From NCBI GenBank assembly GCA_002438785.1, contig DJQS01000007.1, positions 73,716 to 137,715 of the forward strand: a stretch of DNA of 64,000 nucleotides, given 5' to 3'. Positions within the stretch are counted from its first letter, which is position 1. Each line of letters starts with the position of its first letter. Shown here one piece after another: positions 8,324 through 16,316 of the stretch. A model generated the notes under the pieces. The model had not been told where the DNA came from, ran no database searches, and saw nothing but the letters and a program-made list of their open reading frames with translations. A program made the position numbers and the translations under genes. This DNA is from Caryophanales bacterium UBA6380. Its GTDB lineage: Bacteria; Bacillota_I; Bacilli_A; RFN20; CAG-826.

Positions 8324-9210
8324 AAGTTTGTGATGTATCTTATATTTATAACAAAAATAAAATTGATCAGTATAAAGCCCTTGATAATATAAATTTATCT
8401 ATTAACGAGGGCGATTTTGTTGCTCTTGTTGGAAAGACTGGAAGTGGTAAATCAACTTTAATTCAAACGTTTAATGGCTTAATCCTACCTACATCTGGTT
8501 ATGTTCGAGTAAAAGATTTTATTATAAGTGGCGATAAAAAACTTAAAAAAACATTAATTGGAGATGACAAAAATTTAAAAAAAATTAATAAAAAGTCATT
8601 TTTACTTAGAAAAATAGTAGGTATGGTGTTTCAATTTCCAGAATACCAGCTGTTTGAACAGACTGTTTTAAAAGACACAATGTTTGGACCTTTAAATTTT
8701 AAATTTAAAGAAGATGAAGCAAAAAATAAAGCAATTACTGCTCTTAATAGCGTCGGTATTAATGAGGAATATTACGATAGAAGTCCTTTTGAATTAAGCG
8801 GTGGAGAAAAAAGACGAGTTGCAATAGCTGGTATATTGGCAAGTAATCCTGATATTTTAATTTTAGATGAACCAACAGCTGGGCTTGATCCAAATGGAAA
8901 AAAAGAAATTATGAATTTGATAAAGGAAATTCATTTAAGTGGTAAAACTATTGTTTTAGTTACTCATGATATGGAAGTTGTTATGAATTATGTTGATAAA
9001 GTTTTTGTTTTAAATGATTCAAAGTTTATAAAACAAACAACGCCAAAGGAACTTTTTAATTCTAATGATTTTGAAAATTATTCACTGGAAATTCCAACCT
9101 TTTATAAATTTAAAAATTTATTAAAAAATAAGGGTTTTAAGGGTTTTATAGAAAATTGCGATACTTTTGATGAGTTAGTTAATATTATTTGTGAGGTTGA
9201 AAATGACTAA
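8314..9210 (+). CDS. ecfA2: ECF transporter ATPase A2
   Basis: The second ATPase subunit of the ECF module; it pairs with EcfA1 and both contact EcfT. Walker A is G-K-T-G-S-G-K-S-T (near residue 41), Q-loop F-Q-F-P-E-Y-Q (the typical EcfA2 form), signature L-S-G-G-E-K-R-R, and Walker B L-I-L-D-E-P-T. At 298 residues it is slightly long because of a lysine-rich insert between Walker A and the Q-loop (residues about 72-100). It overlaps ecfT by 8 bp. Confidence 0.96.
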   Translation: MQMKVCDVSYIYNKNKIDQYKALDNINLSINEGDFVALVGKTGSGKSTLIQTFNGLILPTSGYVRVKDFIISGDKKLKKTLIGDDKNLKKINKKSFLLRKIVGMVFQFPEYQLFEQTVLKDTMFGPLNFKFKEDEAKNKAITALNSVGINEEYYDRSPFELSGGEKRRVAIAGILASNPDILILDEPTAGLDPNGKKEIMNLIKEIHLSGKTIVLVTHDMEVVMNYVDKVFVLNDSKFIKQTTPKELFNSNDFENYSLEIPTFYKFKNLLKNKGFKGFIENCDTFDELVNIICEVEND

Positions 9211-10093
9211 CGTTTTTGGCAAATATACTCATTATAATACAGTGATTCATAAGCTTGATCCTAGAATAAAAATAATTGGACTTATTATTTTCATGGTCAG
9301 CTGTTTTCTACCTTATGGTAATTTTATGAATACATTTTTAATCTTAGGAGTTATGGCACTATTAATAATTATTTTAATGCTTATCTCAAAGTCATCTTTT
9401 TTAGATTTTCTTAAGAGTTTAAAATTTATGTGGTTTATGGCATTATTTTTATTAATAATTAATGTTTTTATACCATATAATTCAATTAATTCATTACATG
9501 TAATGATTAAATTTTCCAATGGTTATACGTTATACTGGGAAGGTTTAATGAATACCTTAATGGTTTTGATAAGATTAATAATGATGATGGCATTAACATT
9601 AATTTTTACTGCGACAACTACACCAATGGACATCACATATGGCTTTGAATTTTATTTGTATCCTTTAAAATTTATTCATTTTCCAGTGGAAGTTATCGCT
9701 ATGACGATGTCACTTGCGTTAAGATTTGTTCCTACATTATTATTAGAAGCTAATAGAATAATGAATGCACAAAAAAGTCGCGGTGTAGATTATGAACGTG
9801 GTTTTATATCAAAAAAAATTAAATCAATAATTACATTAATTATTCCTTTATTAATTAGCTGTTTTAGTATCAGTGATGATTTAAGTTTGGCTATGAATGC
9901 AAGGGGATATGATCCTTACGCAAAAAGGACAAGATATAGAAAATTATTTTTTACGAAAAAAGATTTATTTGCTGTCTTTTTTATAATTATCTTTCTTTCT
10001 TTCTTTATTCTCATTTCGGTTTTATCAAAGGCATATGGAATAAATCTTTTAGAATTTTTATTTTATAATATACCAAAAGGAAGTACTTTTTAA
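9203..10093 (+). CDS. ecfT: ECF transporter transmembrane subunit T
   Basis: The membrane scaffold of the ECF module, linking the A1/A2 ATPases to an exchangeable S component such as the one at 3037-3852. About 296 residues with 5-6 hydrophobic helices. The cytosolic coupling motif A-Q-K-S-R-G and the related second motif M-N-A-R-G-Y are both present. The ATG at 9203 is preferred because GAGGT precedes it and family members start near M-T-N-V-x-G-K-Y. The stop codon overlaps the truA start by 1 bp. Confidence 0.95.
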   Translation: MTNVFGKYTHYNTVIHKLDPRIKIIGLIIFMVSCFLPYGNFMNTFLILGVMALLIIILMLISKSSFLDFLKSLKFMWFMALFLLIINVFIPYNSINSLHVMIKFSNGYTLYWEGLMNTLMVLIRLIMMMALTLIFTATTTPMDITYGFEFYLYPLKFIHFPVEVIAMTMSLALRFVPTLLLEANRIMNAQKSRGVDYERGFISKKIKSIITLIIPLLISCFSISDDLSLAMNARGYDPYAKRTRYRKLFFTKKDLFAVFFIIIFLSFFILISVLSKAYGINLLEFLFYNIPKGSTF

Positions 10094-10818
10094 TGCATTA
10101 TAAATTAGAATTTTCTTATATTGGTACTAATTATTTTGGCTATGCTAAGCAACCTAATAAATTAACAATTCAAGGCGTAATTGAAGATTTATTAACTAAT
10201 TTATTTTCTGATAAAATTATAATTCATGCAAGTGGAAGAACTGATAAAGGTGTTCATGCTTTAATACAAGTTGCTGATTTTTATTCTGATAAGATTATTA
10301 ATACTAGAAATATTGTTAGTTATCTTAATAATAATCTTAATAATGACATAAAAATTCTTAACTGCGAAATAGTTGATGATAAATTTTCCAGTCGATTTTC
10401 AGTTAAAAGTAAGACATACGCTTATTTAATAAGTGATAAAAAAGTTAATATATTCTTAAGTCAATATGTATATGTTAACGAGTTACTTGATATTAATAAA
10501 ATTCAAAATGCAATTAAATTAATCAAGGGAAGTCATAATTTTCAAAATTTCACATCAAAAAAAGAAGATGAGTGGAATTTTATTCGAACTATTTATAATG
10601 TTAAAGTTAAAAAAGATAAAGATTATTTTGAATTAATATTTAAAGGAAATGGCTTTATGAAGTATATGGTTAGAAAAATGGTTGGAACTTTAATTGAAAT
10701 TGGTATAGGTAAAATTGATGAATCTTTTATTCAAGAACAATTTAATTCAAATAAACGAAATATTGTTAATTATACAGCACCTTCATTTGCTTTATTTTTA
10801 AAAGAAATAAGATACTGA
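10093..10818 (+). CDS. truA: tRNA pseudouridine(38-40) synthase
   Basis: Converts U38-U40 in the anticodon stem of many tRNAs to pseudouridine. A 241-residue protein with Y-x-G-x-x-Y-x-G-Y-A-K-Q-P near the N-terminus and the catalytic-Asp motif G-R-T-D-K-G-V-H-A near residue 54. The C-terminal G-N-G-F-M-K-Y-M-V-R-K-M-V-G also matches. It is the last gene of the ECF operon; the ecfA-ecfA-ecfT-truA order is common in Firmicutes. It ends in TGA. Confidence 0.96.
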   Translation: MHYKLEFSYIGTNYFGYAKQPNKLTIQGVIEDLLTNLFSDKIIIHASGRTDKGVHALIQVADFYSDKIINTRNIVSYLNNNLNNDIKILNCEIVDDKFSSRFSVKSKTYAYLISDKKVNIFLSQYVYVNELLDINKIQNAIKLIKGSHNFQNFTSKKEDEWNFIRTIYNVKVKKDKDYFELIFKGNGFMKYMVRKMVGTLIEIGIGKIDESFIQEQFNSNKRNIVNYTAPSFALFLKEIRY

Positions 10819-10856
10819 TTATATACTTTTTATATATTGACTTTTTATTATTTTGT

Positions 10857-10885
10857 TTCACAAAGCAATATTAAAGTAGTAAAAT
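10857..10885 (+). promoter_or_regulatory. Promoter of the YebC-family gene
   Basis: A -35 of TTCACA (10857-10862), a 17 bp spacer and a -10 of TAAAAT (10880-10885) lie upstream of 10911. The AAAGGAG ribosome binding site follows, so this gene has a normal leader. Confidence 0.55.
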
Positions 10886-10910
10886 AAATAAGATTTTAAA
10901 GGAGAAATTT

Positions 10911-11615
10911 ATGGGTAGACATTTTGAAGTAAGAGCTGCCGCTATGGCTGCTACAGCAAAACAAAAAAGTGCTGTTTATATGCGTGCTAGTAAAGAAATT
11001 TATATGGCTGCAAAAAGAGGTGTCCCTGATCCTGAAAGCAACTTAGCTCTTAGAGCTGCTATTGATAAATATAGAAAATCATGTCCAAAAGATGTTATTG
11101 AAAGAGCTATTAAAAAAGCTCAAGGTGGAGATGCTACTAATTATATTGAAGGAAGATACGAAGCTTTCGGTCCAGGAAATAGTTATTTAATAATAGATAC
11201 TTTAACTGATAATACAAATAGAGCATTAGTTAATGTTAGAACCGCAGTTACTAGAAAAGGTGGACATTTAGGCAGTGTAATTTATAATTTCGAACAAGTT
11301 GCTATTTTGGCATTTGATTGGAAAGGAACTGAAGAAGAACTTGAAGAAATTCTTGTTTTTGGTGATGTAGATGTTAAAAGTGTTTCCTTAGAAGAAGGAA
11401 AAGCGGAAGTAATTTGTGCTCCAAATGATTTAGATAAGGCTAAAGGTATTTTAAAAGAACACAATGTAAATGATTATGATATGGCTGAAGTTACAATGTT
11501 AGCTAATGATAAAATCTCTTTAGAAGGTGAAGATTTAAGAAAATTTAAAGACTTATTAGATGCTTTAGATGATTGTGAAGATGTTCAAAACGTTTACCAC
11601 AATGTCAATATGTAA
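10911..11615 (+). CDS. YebC/PmpR-family translational or transcriptional regulator
   Basis: A 234-residue YebC-family protein. Members either bind DNA as regulators or help ribosomes through proline stretches (YebC2/YeeI-like forms). The N-terminal M-G-R-H-F-E-V-R then A-K-Q-K-S-A, and the internal E-G-R-Y-E-A-F-G-P-G and R-K-G-G-H-L-G-S-V are family marks. The M-G-R-x-F-E-V-R start is the YeeN-like branch. It has its own promoter and an AAAGGAGAA ribosome binding site, and overlaps the next gene by 14 bp. Confidence 0.93.
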   Translation: MGRHFEVRAAAMAATAKQKSAVYMRASKEIYMAAKRGVPDPESNLALRAAIDKYRKSCPKDVIERAIKKAQGGDATNYIEGRYEAFGPGNSYLIIDTLTDNTNRALVNVRTAVTRKGGHLGSVIYNFEQVAILAFDWKGTEEELEEILVFGDVDVKSVSLEEGKAEVICAPNDLDKAKGILKEHNVNDYDMAEVTMLANDKISLEGEDLRKFKDLLDALDDCEDVQNVYHNVNM

Positions 11616-12552
11616 TAAGAAATATATAAGTAATTTGTTAATTGATATTAGTTCAAATAATTTTGACAAGCCACTAATTAAGCCATGGAGTGGATTGATT
11701 TTTGTATTCTTATTTGTTGGATTGATTTTAATTATATGTTTTGGATTTTTAGGAACTTATTTAAATAAAAAGAATAATGAAAAAATTATAAATATTTTAA
11801 TTTTTTCTTTTGGATTAACTTTTTTAGGCTTTGAAATTGCACATGAAATTTTAAGATTTATTAAGTTAGGTTATTATGATTTCTCTAGTTTTCCATTTCA
11901 GTTTTGTAGTGTCCCTATGTATTTATGTTTAGTTTTGCCTTTTATTAAAAAAGAACATTTAAGAATGCCAGGAGTATATTTTCTAGGAATTTATGGATTT
12001 ATTGGAGGGATCTTTCCATTATTATTTGGTCAATCCCAACTTTGTAGATGGTCAAGTTTTTTTGATGTGTTTCATTCATTTGCTTGGCATATTTTATTAT
12101 TAATGAATTCTTTATTATTAATTAATTTTTATGGTATTGGCATTAATAAAAAAGAATCTATTAAACTATTTTTAAAATCTTATCTTTTATTTATATCAAT
12201 AACAGTTATAGCTCAAATATTAAATGTTATATTACATTATTCTGGTGGAATAAATTACCCAATTTATTCAAATCCTGATGGTAGTGTTACTAATTTTAAA
12301 ACTACAATTAATACTCCACTATATGATCCTGACATAGCTTCTTTATTCTATATATCCCCATTTTTTAGATCAAACATGATTATATTTGAAACTATTTGGG
12401 TTAAGGCAGGTTGGATTATTAATTATCTTTTATACTTAGTTGGATTTTATATAATTGGTTCTATCCTTCTTATTTTAACCATTTTAATAAAGCAAATTTA
12501 TTGTAAAATTATTTACAGTCAGAAAATAAGAAATACTGATGAAAATTTTTAA
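11602..12552 (+). CDS. YwaF/TMEM164-like membrane protein
   Basis: A protein of about 316 residues with some seven hydrophobic helices. The pattern F-P-F-Q-F-C-S-V-P-M-Y-L in the middle and the G-I-Y-G-F-I-G-G helix match YwaF-family (TIGR02206-like) membrane proteins, related to TMEM164. Their function is not established in bacteria, although the eukaryotic relative is an acyltransferase. The ATG at 11602 lies inside the end of the YebC-family gene; an alternative in-frame start at 11569 is also possible. No ribosome binding site is obvious, which points to translation coupled to the upstream gene. Confidence 0.75.
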   Translation: MSICNKKYISNLLIDISSNNFDKPLIKPWSGLIFVFLFVGLILIICFGFLGTYLNKKNNEKIINILIFSFGLTFLGFEIAHEILRFIKLGYYDFSSFPFQFCSVPMYLCLVLPFIKKEHLRMPGVYFLGIYGFIGGIFPLLFGQSQLCRWSSFFDVFHSFAWHILLLMNSLLLINFYGIGINKKESIKLFLKSYLLFISITVIAQILNVILHYSGGINYPIYSNPDGSVTNFKTTINTPLYDPDIASLFYISPFFRSNMIIFETIWVKAGWIINYLLYLVGFYIIGSILLILTILIKQIYCKIIYSQKIRNTDENF

Positions 12553-12596
12553 AACTATATAGAATTCAATTATTTTTTAAAAAAAGGAGACTTATA

Positions 12597-13475
12597 ATGA
12601 ACAATAATGTCAAATATGCTGTTATTCCATGTGCTGGAAAAGGAACAAGATTTTTGCCTATTACAAAAGGTGTTCCTAAGGAAATGCTTAATATAGTTGA
12701 TAGGCCAACTTTAGATTATATCGTTGATGAAGTAATTGATGCTGGAATTAATAATATTATTTTTATCGTTAATAAAGAAAAAGATGATATTAAAAAATTT
12801 TACGAGCGTAATATAGAACTAGAGAATGATTTAATTGCAAATAATAAAAAAGCATTTGCAGATATAATTAAAAGAAATTCAACTAAGGCAAATTACTTTT
12901 ATGTTGTTCAAGAAGAGCAACTTGGTTTAGGACACGCTGTTTTGCAAGCAAAAGAGATAATTGGCAATAATAATTTTGTTGTGTGCTGTGGAGATGATAT
13001 AACATTGTTTGATAAAATTAGCCCAATTAAAACTTTAATTGATGCATTTAATAAAACAAATTCTACTATTGTTGGTGGTCAAAAAGTTATTCACTCTGAA
13101 ATTAATAAATATGGATGTATGGATATTTTAAAAGATTGTGGCGATGGTCTATATTTGTTAAAAAATATTATTGAAAAACCCAATTTAAAAGAGGCTCCTA
13201 GCGATTTTGCTAGTCTTGGAAAATGGGTTTTTAAACCAAACATTTTTCATGAAATTGAATCGACACCAAAAGGAAGAGGTGGAGAAGTTCAATTAACAGA
13301 TGCAATAGCTTCTCTTCTTAAAAAAGAAAACGTATATTTTAAAGTATTTCCTGGAAAACGATATGATTGTGGAGATAAGTTTGGCTTTTTAAAAGCTATA
13401 GTAGATGTTGCTTTAAATAATGACGAAATAAAAGAAGAATTTAAAAACTTTTTGATTAACAAAATAAAATATTAA
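12597..13475 (+). CDS. galU: UTP-glucose-1-phosphate uridylyltransferase
   Basis: Makes UDP-glucose from UTP and glucose-1-phosphate, a precursor for glycolipids and the polysaccharide made by the locus at 20-35 kb. A 292-residue protein with the nucleotide-binding motif A-G-K-G-T-R-F-L-P-x-T-K-G-V-P-K-E-M at residues 14-31. C-C-G-D-D-I near 122 is a sugar-nucleotide Asp motif, and G-G-E-V-Q-L-T-D-A near 236 is typical of GalU. An AAAAAAGGAGA ribosome binding site is present. Confidence 0.96.
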   Translation: MNNNVKYAVIPCAGKGTRFLPITKGVPKEMLNIVDRPTLDYIVDEVIDAGINNIIFIVNKEKDDIKKFYERNIELENDLIANNKKAFADIIKRNSTKANYFYVVQEEQLGLGHAVLQAKEIIGNNNFVVCCGDDITLFDKISPIKTLIDAFNKTNSTIVGGQKVIHSEINKYGCMDILKDCGDGLYLLKNIIEKPNLKEAPSDFASLGKWVFKPNIFHEIESTPKGRGGEVQLTDAIASLLKKENVYFKVFPGKRYDCGDKFGFLKAIVDVALNNDEIKEEFKNFLINKIKY

Positions 13476-13506
13476 TGTGTTATCATATTTTCAAGGGAGG
13501 ATAAAT

Positions 13507-13860
13507 ATGAAAACGGCTGCAAAGGTATTTATTATATTAAGCATGATTGTTTTATTTTGGTGCATATTTCCATTGATAGTTGGTGCAATTGCGCTAAAAA
13601 GATTAGAGACAGCAAAAACAAAAAGCGATTTAGTTGGTATTGGAGTTGTTACTCTTTTATTTTGTAGTTTTATCGGTGGCATTTTAATGTTATGTATTGA
13701 TGAAAATGATTTAAATCAGGATTCTATAAATAATAATGATGATATTAAAATTGATGATACAATAACAAAACTTGAAAATCTAAAAAGATTACATGAGCAA
13801 AAATTGATCAGTGATGATGAATATAATAGATCTAAAGATGAAATTATCAAAGGGTTCTAA
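13507..13860 (+). CDS. Membrane protein with C-terminal SHOCT domain
   Basis: A 117-residue protein: two hydrophobic helices in the first 65 residues, an acidic Asn/Asp-rich linker, then a C-terminal SHOCT motif (L-K-R-L-H-E-Q-K-L-I-S-D-D-E-Y-N-R-S-K). SHOCT is a short oligomerisation-type motif found at the ends of many membrane proteins; the role of this protein is unknown. The ATG at 13507 follows a GGGAGG ribosome binding site. The next gene starts 1 bp after its stop and has the same parts in reverse order. Confidence 0.8.
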   Translation: MKTAAKVFIILSMIVLFWCIFPLIVGAIALKRLETAKTKSDLVGIGVVTLLFCSFIGGILMLCIDENDLNQDSINNNDDIKIDDTITKLENLKRLHEQKLISDDEYNRSKDEIIKGF

Positions 13861-13861
13861 A

Positions 13862-14233
13862 ATGAAAAGTGCAGATGAAAGATTAAAAGAATTAAAAAAA
13901 TTACATGATGACGAAACTATTAATGATGAAGAATATAAAAGTTTAAAGAGCAAAATTTTAAAAGAATACATTAATGATGAGAATTTATCAAACCAAAATT
14001 ATGGACAAAGCATTACATCAAATAAAAATGATGGAAAAATAAATGGTTTGGGTCTTGGATTTGTATTGGGATTTTTCACTAACCTTGTTGGTTTAATTCT
14101 AGGTATATTGTTAGGTGATGAGGACTGTAAAAGAGGATCAATCATTGGATTTTGTGTGTCCCTTGCTCTTGGGATTATAACAACTATCATTTATTTGATG
14201 ATATGTGCTTCGATTCCTTCATTATTTATGTAA
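13862..14233 (+). CDS. Membrane protein with N-terminal SHOCT domain
   Basis: A 123-residue protein with an N-terminal SHOCT motif (E-R-L-K-E-L-K-K-L-H-D-D-E-T-I-N-D-E-E-Y at residues 5-24), a polar linker, then two Gly-rich hydrophobic helices (G-L-G-L-G-F-V-L-G-F-F and G-F-C-V-S-L-A-L-G-I). It starts 1 bp after the preceding SHOCT gene, with AAAGGG as a likely ribosome binding site, so the pair is co-expressed. The order of parts is the reverse of its partner. Function unknown. Confidence 0.8.
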   Translation: MKSADERLKELKKLHDDETINDEEYKSLKSKILKEYINDENLSNQNYGQSITSNKNDGKINGLGLGFVLGFFTNLVGLILGILLGDEDCKRGSIIGFCVSLALGIITTIIYLMICASIPSLFM

Positions 14234-14249
14234 ATATTCGAATTTTCTA

Positions 14250-14278
14250 TTTACTATAATCATAAATTTTAATATAAT
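14250..14278 (+). promoter_or_regulatory. Promoter of the rplM-rpsI operon
   Basis: A -35-like TTTACT (14250-14255), a 17 bp spacer and a perfect -10 TATAAT (14273-14278). A second TATAAT at 14255-14260 lies within the spacer. The start would give a leader of about 55 nt that includes the hairpin at 14291-14318. Confidence 0.6.
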
Positions 14279-14290
14279 CATTAAAGCACT

Positions 14291-14318
14291 AATCTTAAAT
14301 TAAAGTCCCGGTAAGATT
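14291..14318 (+). promoter_or_regulatory. Hairpin in the L13 leader (candidate autoregulatory element)
   Basis: Perfect 7 bp arms AATCTTA (14291-14297) and TAAGATT (14312-14318) enclose a 14 nt loop containing AAAGTCCCGG. It sits in the leader of rplM. Leaders of L13 operons in Firmicutes are known to carry a conserved regulatory structure; whether this matches that family was not tested. Confidence 0.4.
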
Positions 14319-14340
14319 TATAGTTTAAGGAGGTATGTGT

Positions 14341-14796
14341 ATGAATAGACAAACTACAAATTTAAAAAAAGAAGAAATCACACGCAAGTGGTATATTGTT
14401 GATGCAAAAGATAAACCACTTGGAAGATTGGCTAGCGAAATAGCTGTTATTTTAATGGGTAAAGAAAAACCAAGTTATACTCCTAATCAAGATTGTGGAG
14501 ATTATGTTATTGTTATTAATGCTGCTAAGGTTAGCATTAGTGGTACTAATAAGCCAATTAATAAGAAGTATTACAATGTTTCTGGCTATAATGGCGGCAT
14601 GAGAATTAGAACTCTTAAAGAAATGTTGGAAAGTTATCCAGAAGAACTATTTGAAAGAGTTGTTTGGGGAATGTTACCTAAAGGTCCTTTAGGAAGACAA
14701 ATTTATAAAAAGCTATTTGTTTATGCTGGTGAAGAACATAAACATACTGCTCAAAATCCTACTCTATTAACTTTCAAAAATTTAGGAGGTAAGTAA
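14341..14796 (+). CDS. rplM: 50S ribosomal protein L13
   Basis: Large-subunit protein L13, needed early in 50S assembly. It has the N-terminal [19 protein letters not shown] and C-terminal H-T-A-Q-N-P features. The ATG at 14341 is chosen over one at 14335 because AAGGAGGT is 6 bp before it. Protein of 151 residues, normal length. rpsI follows 2 bp later, the usual order. Confidence 0.97.
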   Translation: MNRQTTNLKKEEITRKWYIVDAKDKPLGRLASEIAVILMGKEKPSYTPNQDCGDYVIVINAAKVSISGTNKPINKKYYNVSGYNGGMRIRTLKEMLESYPEELFERVVWGMLPKGPLGRQIYKKLFVYAGEEHKHTAQNPTLLTFKNLGGK

Positions 14797-14798
14797 TT

Positions 14799-15191
14799 AT
14801 GGCAAAAACTAAAGTAAGTTATGCAACTGGTAGACGTAAGTCTTCCACTGCAAGAGTTTATATTACAGCAGGTAAAGGAAAAATCACTGTAAATGATCGT
14901 GATGTTAATGAATATTTTCCACATGCTACCCTTGTTTTAGATTTAAAACAACCACTAACTATTTTAGGTGTTGATGGAAAATACGATGTAAAATGTTTTG
15001 TTAATGGTGGTGGTTATACTGGTCAAGCTGGAGCTATTAGATTAGGTATAGCAAGAGCACTATTAGTAGCTGGTGAAGATAGAGGTGCACTTAAAGTTAA
15101 TGGAATGTTAACTCGTAATGCAAGAGCTAAAGAAAGAAAGAAATACGGTCTTAAAAAAGCTCGTAGAGCACCACAATTCTCAAAGAGATAA
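14799..15191 (+). CDS. rpsI: 30S ribosomal protein S9
   Basis: Small-subunit protein S9, whose C-terminal tail reaches the P-site tRNA. A 130-residue protein with [12 protein letters not shown] at the start, [14 protein letters not shown] in the middle, and the conserved basic tail ending in P-Q-F-S-K-R. An AGGAGGT ribosome binding site overlaps the end of rplM. Confidence 0.98.
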   Translation: MAKTKVSYATGRRKSSTARVYITAGKGKITVNDRDVNEYFPHATLVLDLKQPLTILGVDGKYDVKCFVNGGGYTGQAGAIRLGIARALLVAGEDRGALKVNGMLTRNARAKERKKYGLKKARRAPQFSKR

Positions 15192-15217
15192 TTTCTCTTA
15201 TAGTTGTTGCAAATTAT

Positions 15218-15246
15218 GGCCCACTATTATGTGGGCCTTTTATTTA
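15218..15246 (+). terminator. Rho-independent terminator after rpsI
   Basis: Perfect 7 bp stem GGCCCAC (15218-15224) and GTGGGCC (15231-15237), a 6 nt loop, then a T-rich run. It ends the rplM-rpsI operon. Confidence 0.9.
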
Positions 15247-15273
15247 GAAAATTAGTTATATATTAAAAAATAC

Positions 15274-15302
15274 TTGATTTTAGTATCTAATTTATATATT
15301 AT
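15274..15302 (+). promoter_or_regulatory. Promoter of the tRNA cluster
   Basis: A -35 of TTGATT (15274-15279), 17 bp spacer and -10 of TATTAT (15297-15302), about 22 bp upstream of tRNA-Ile. Confidence 0.55.
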
Positions 15303-15323
15303 AAATAAGCGTCTAAAAGATGC

Positions 15324-15400
<77 letters not shown>

Positions 15401-15415
15401 ATGAAAAAGACTATT

Positions 15416-15490
15416 GGGCGCTTAGCTCAGTGGGAGAGCGCTTCCTTCACACGGAAGAGGTCGTAAGTTCGATCCTTATAGCGCCCACCA
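15416..15490 (+). tRNA. tRNA-Val (CAC)
   Basis: A complete cloverleaf: acceptor GGGCGCT/AGCGCCC, D-stem GCTC/GAGC, anticodon stem CTTCC/GGAAG with loop TTCACAC (anticodon CAC, reads GUG), T-stem GTAAG/CTTAT. CCA is encoded. A CAC valine tRNA is an unusual choice for such an AT-rich genome. Confidence 0.95.
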
Positions 15491-15503
15491 TTATTGAATA
15501 GAT

Positions 15504-15579
15504 GCCGACATAGCTCAACTGGCAGAGCAACTGATTTGTAATCAGTAGGTTGGCGGTTCGATTCCGTTTGTCGGCACCA
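15504..15579 (+). tRNA. tRNA-Thr (TGT)
   Basis: A complete cloverleaf: acceptor GCCGACA/TGTCGGC, D-stem GCTC/GAGC, anticodon stem ACTGA/TCAGT with loop TTTGTAA (anticodon TGT), T-stem GGCGG/CCGTT with loop TTCGATT. CCA is encoded. A terminator follows 9 bp later. Confidence 0.97.
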
Positions 15580-15588
15580 TTAATTTTT

Positions 15589-15614
15589 AACATCGTAAGC
15601 GATGTTTTTTTTAT
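15589..15614 (+). terminator. Terminator of the tRNA cluster
   Basis: Stem AACATCG (15589-15595) and CGATGTT (15600-15606) with loop TAAG, followed by a run of T. Confidence 0.88.
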
Positions 15615-15624
15615 TTTATTTATA

Positions 15625-15630
15625 TATAAT
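15625..15630 (+). promoter_or_regulatory. -10 box placed for a leaderless mtnN mRNA
   Basis: A perfect TATAAT ends 8 bp before the mtnN ATG at 15639, with no ribosome binding site between them. The -35 position falls in the T-run of the tRNA terminator and is poor. Confidence 0.45.
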
Positions 15631-15638
15631 AATAGAGT

Positions 15639-16316
15639 ATGAATATAGGTTTAGTTGTTGCAACAATAGAAGAATTTGAAACTTTGTTTGATAATTTAAA
15701 TTATAAACATGATGTAATTAGAAAAAATGAATTTAAAATAATTCATTATAAAATTGGTAAAAATGATTTGTTTGTTATAAATTCTGGAATTGGTGAAATT
15801 AGTGCAGCCATTTCTACTCAATTTATTATAGATATGTATAATATTGATTTAATTATTAATTATGGGGTAGTTGGCTCATTAAGAAATAATTTAAATGTTG
15901 GGAAGTGTGTTTTAGTAAAATCTGTTGTCCATTATGATTTTGATCTTTCAAAAATTGATAACGTTCCTGTTGGATATTATAAAAAGTATAAAACTTCCTT
16001 CCTTCCTTTAAATAATGAAAAATTTGATGATATTTTTAAAGATTTAAATCTTTTAGAGGTAATTTGTGTTAGTGGCGATAAATTTATTTCTGATTCGAAC
16101 ATTAAAGAAGAATTAGCTAAAGAATTTAATGCTGATATATGTGAAATGGAATTAGCTGGAATTGTTCTAACATGTTTACATAATAATGTAGATGTTATTT
16201 CTATAAAAGCGATTAGCGATAGTAAGTATGGAAGTGCTGAAGAATATAATGCTTTTGCTAAAAGTTCGAGTGAATTTGCCTTTAAAATTGTTAAAAAAAT
16301 TATTGAGAGAATATAG
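15639..16316 (+). CDS. mtnN: 5'-methylthioadenosine/S-adenosylhomocysteine nucleosidase
   Basis: Hydrolyses MTA and SAH to adenine plus the thio-sugar, recycling by-products of SAM-dependent methylation and polyamine synthesis. A 225-residue phosphorylase-like fold with the N-terminal V-V-A-T-I-E-E-F (proton-donor Glu region), N-S-G-I-G-E-I-S-A-A, G-V-V-G-S-L, C-E-M-E-L-A-G (ribose-binding Glu), and the catalytic I-S-D-S region. The 3' end abuts the convergent ABC-F gene with no gap. Confidence 0.92.
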   Translation: MNIGLVVATIEEFETLFDNLNYKHDVIRKNEFKIIHYKIGKNDLFVINSGIGEISAAISTQFIIDMYNIDLIINYGVVGSLRNNLNVGKCVLVKSVVHYDFDLSKIDNVPVGYYKKYKTSFLPLNNEKFDDIFKDLNLLEVICVSGDKFISDSNIKEELAKEFNADICEMELAGIVLTCLHNNVDVISIKAISDSKYGSAEEYNAFAKSSSEFAFKIVKKIIERI

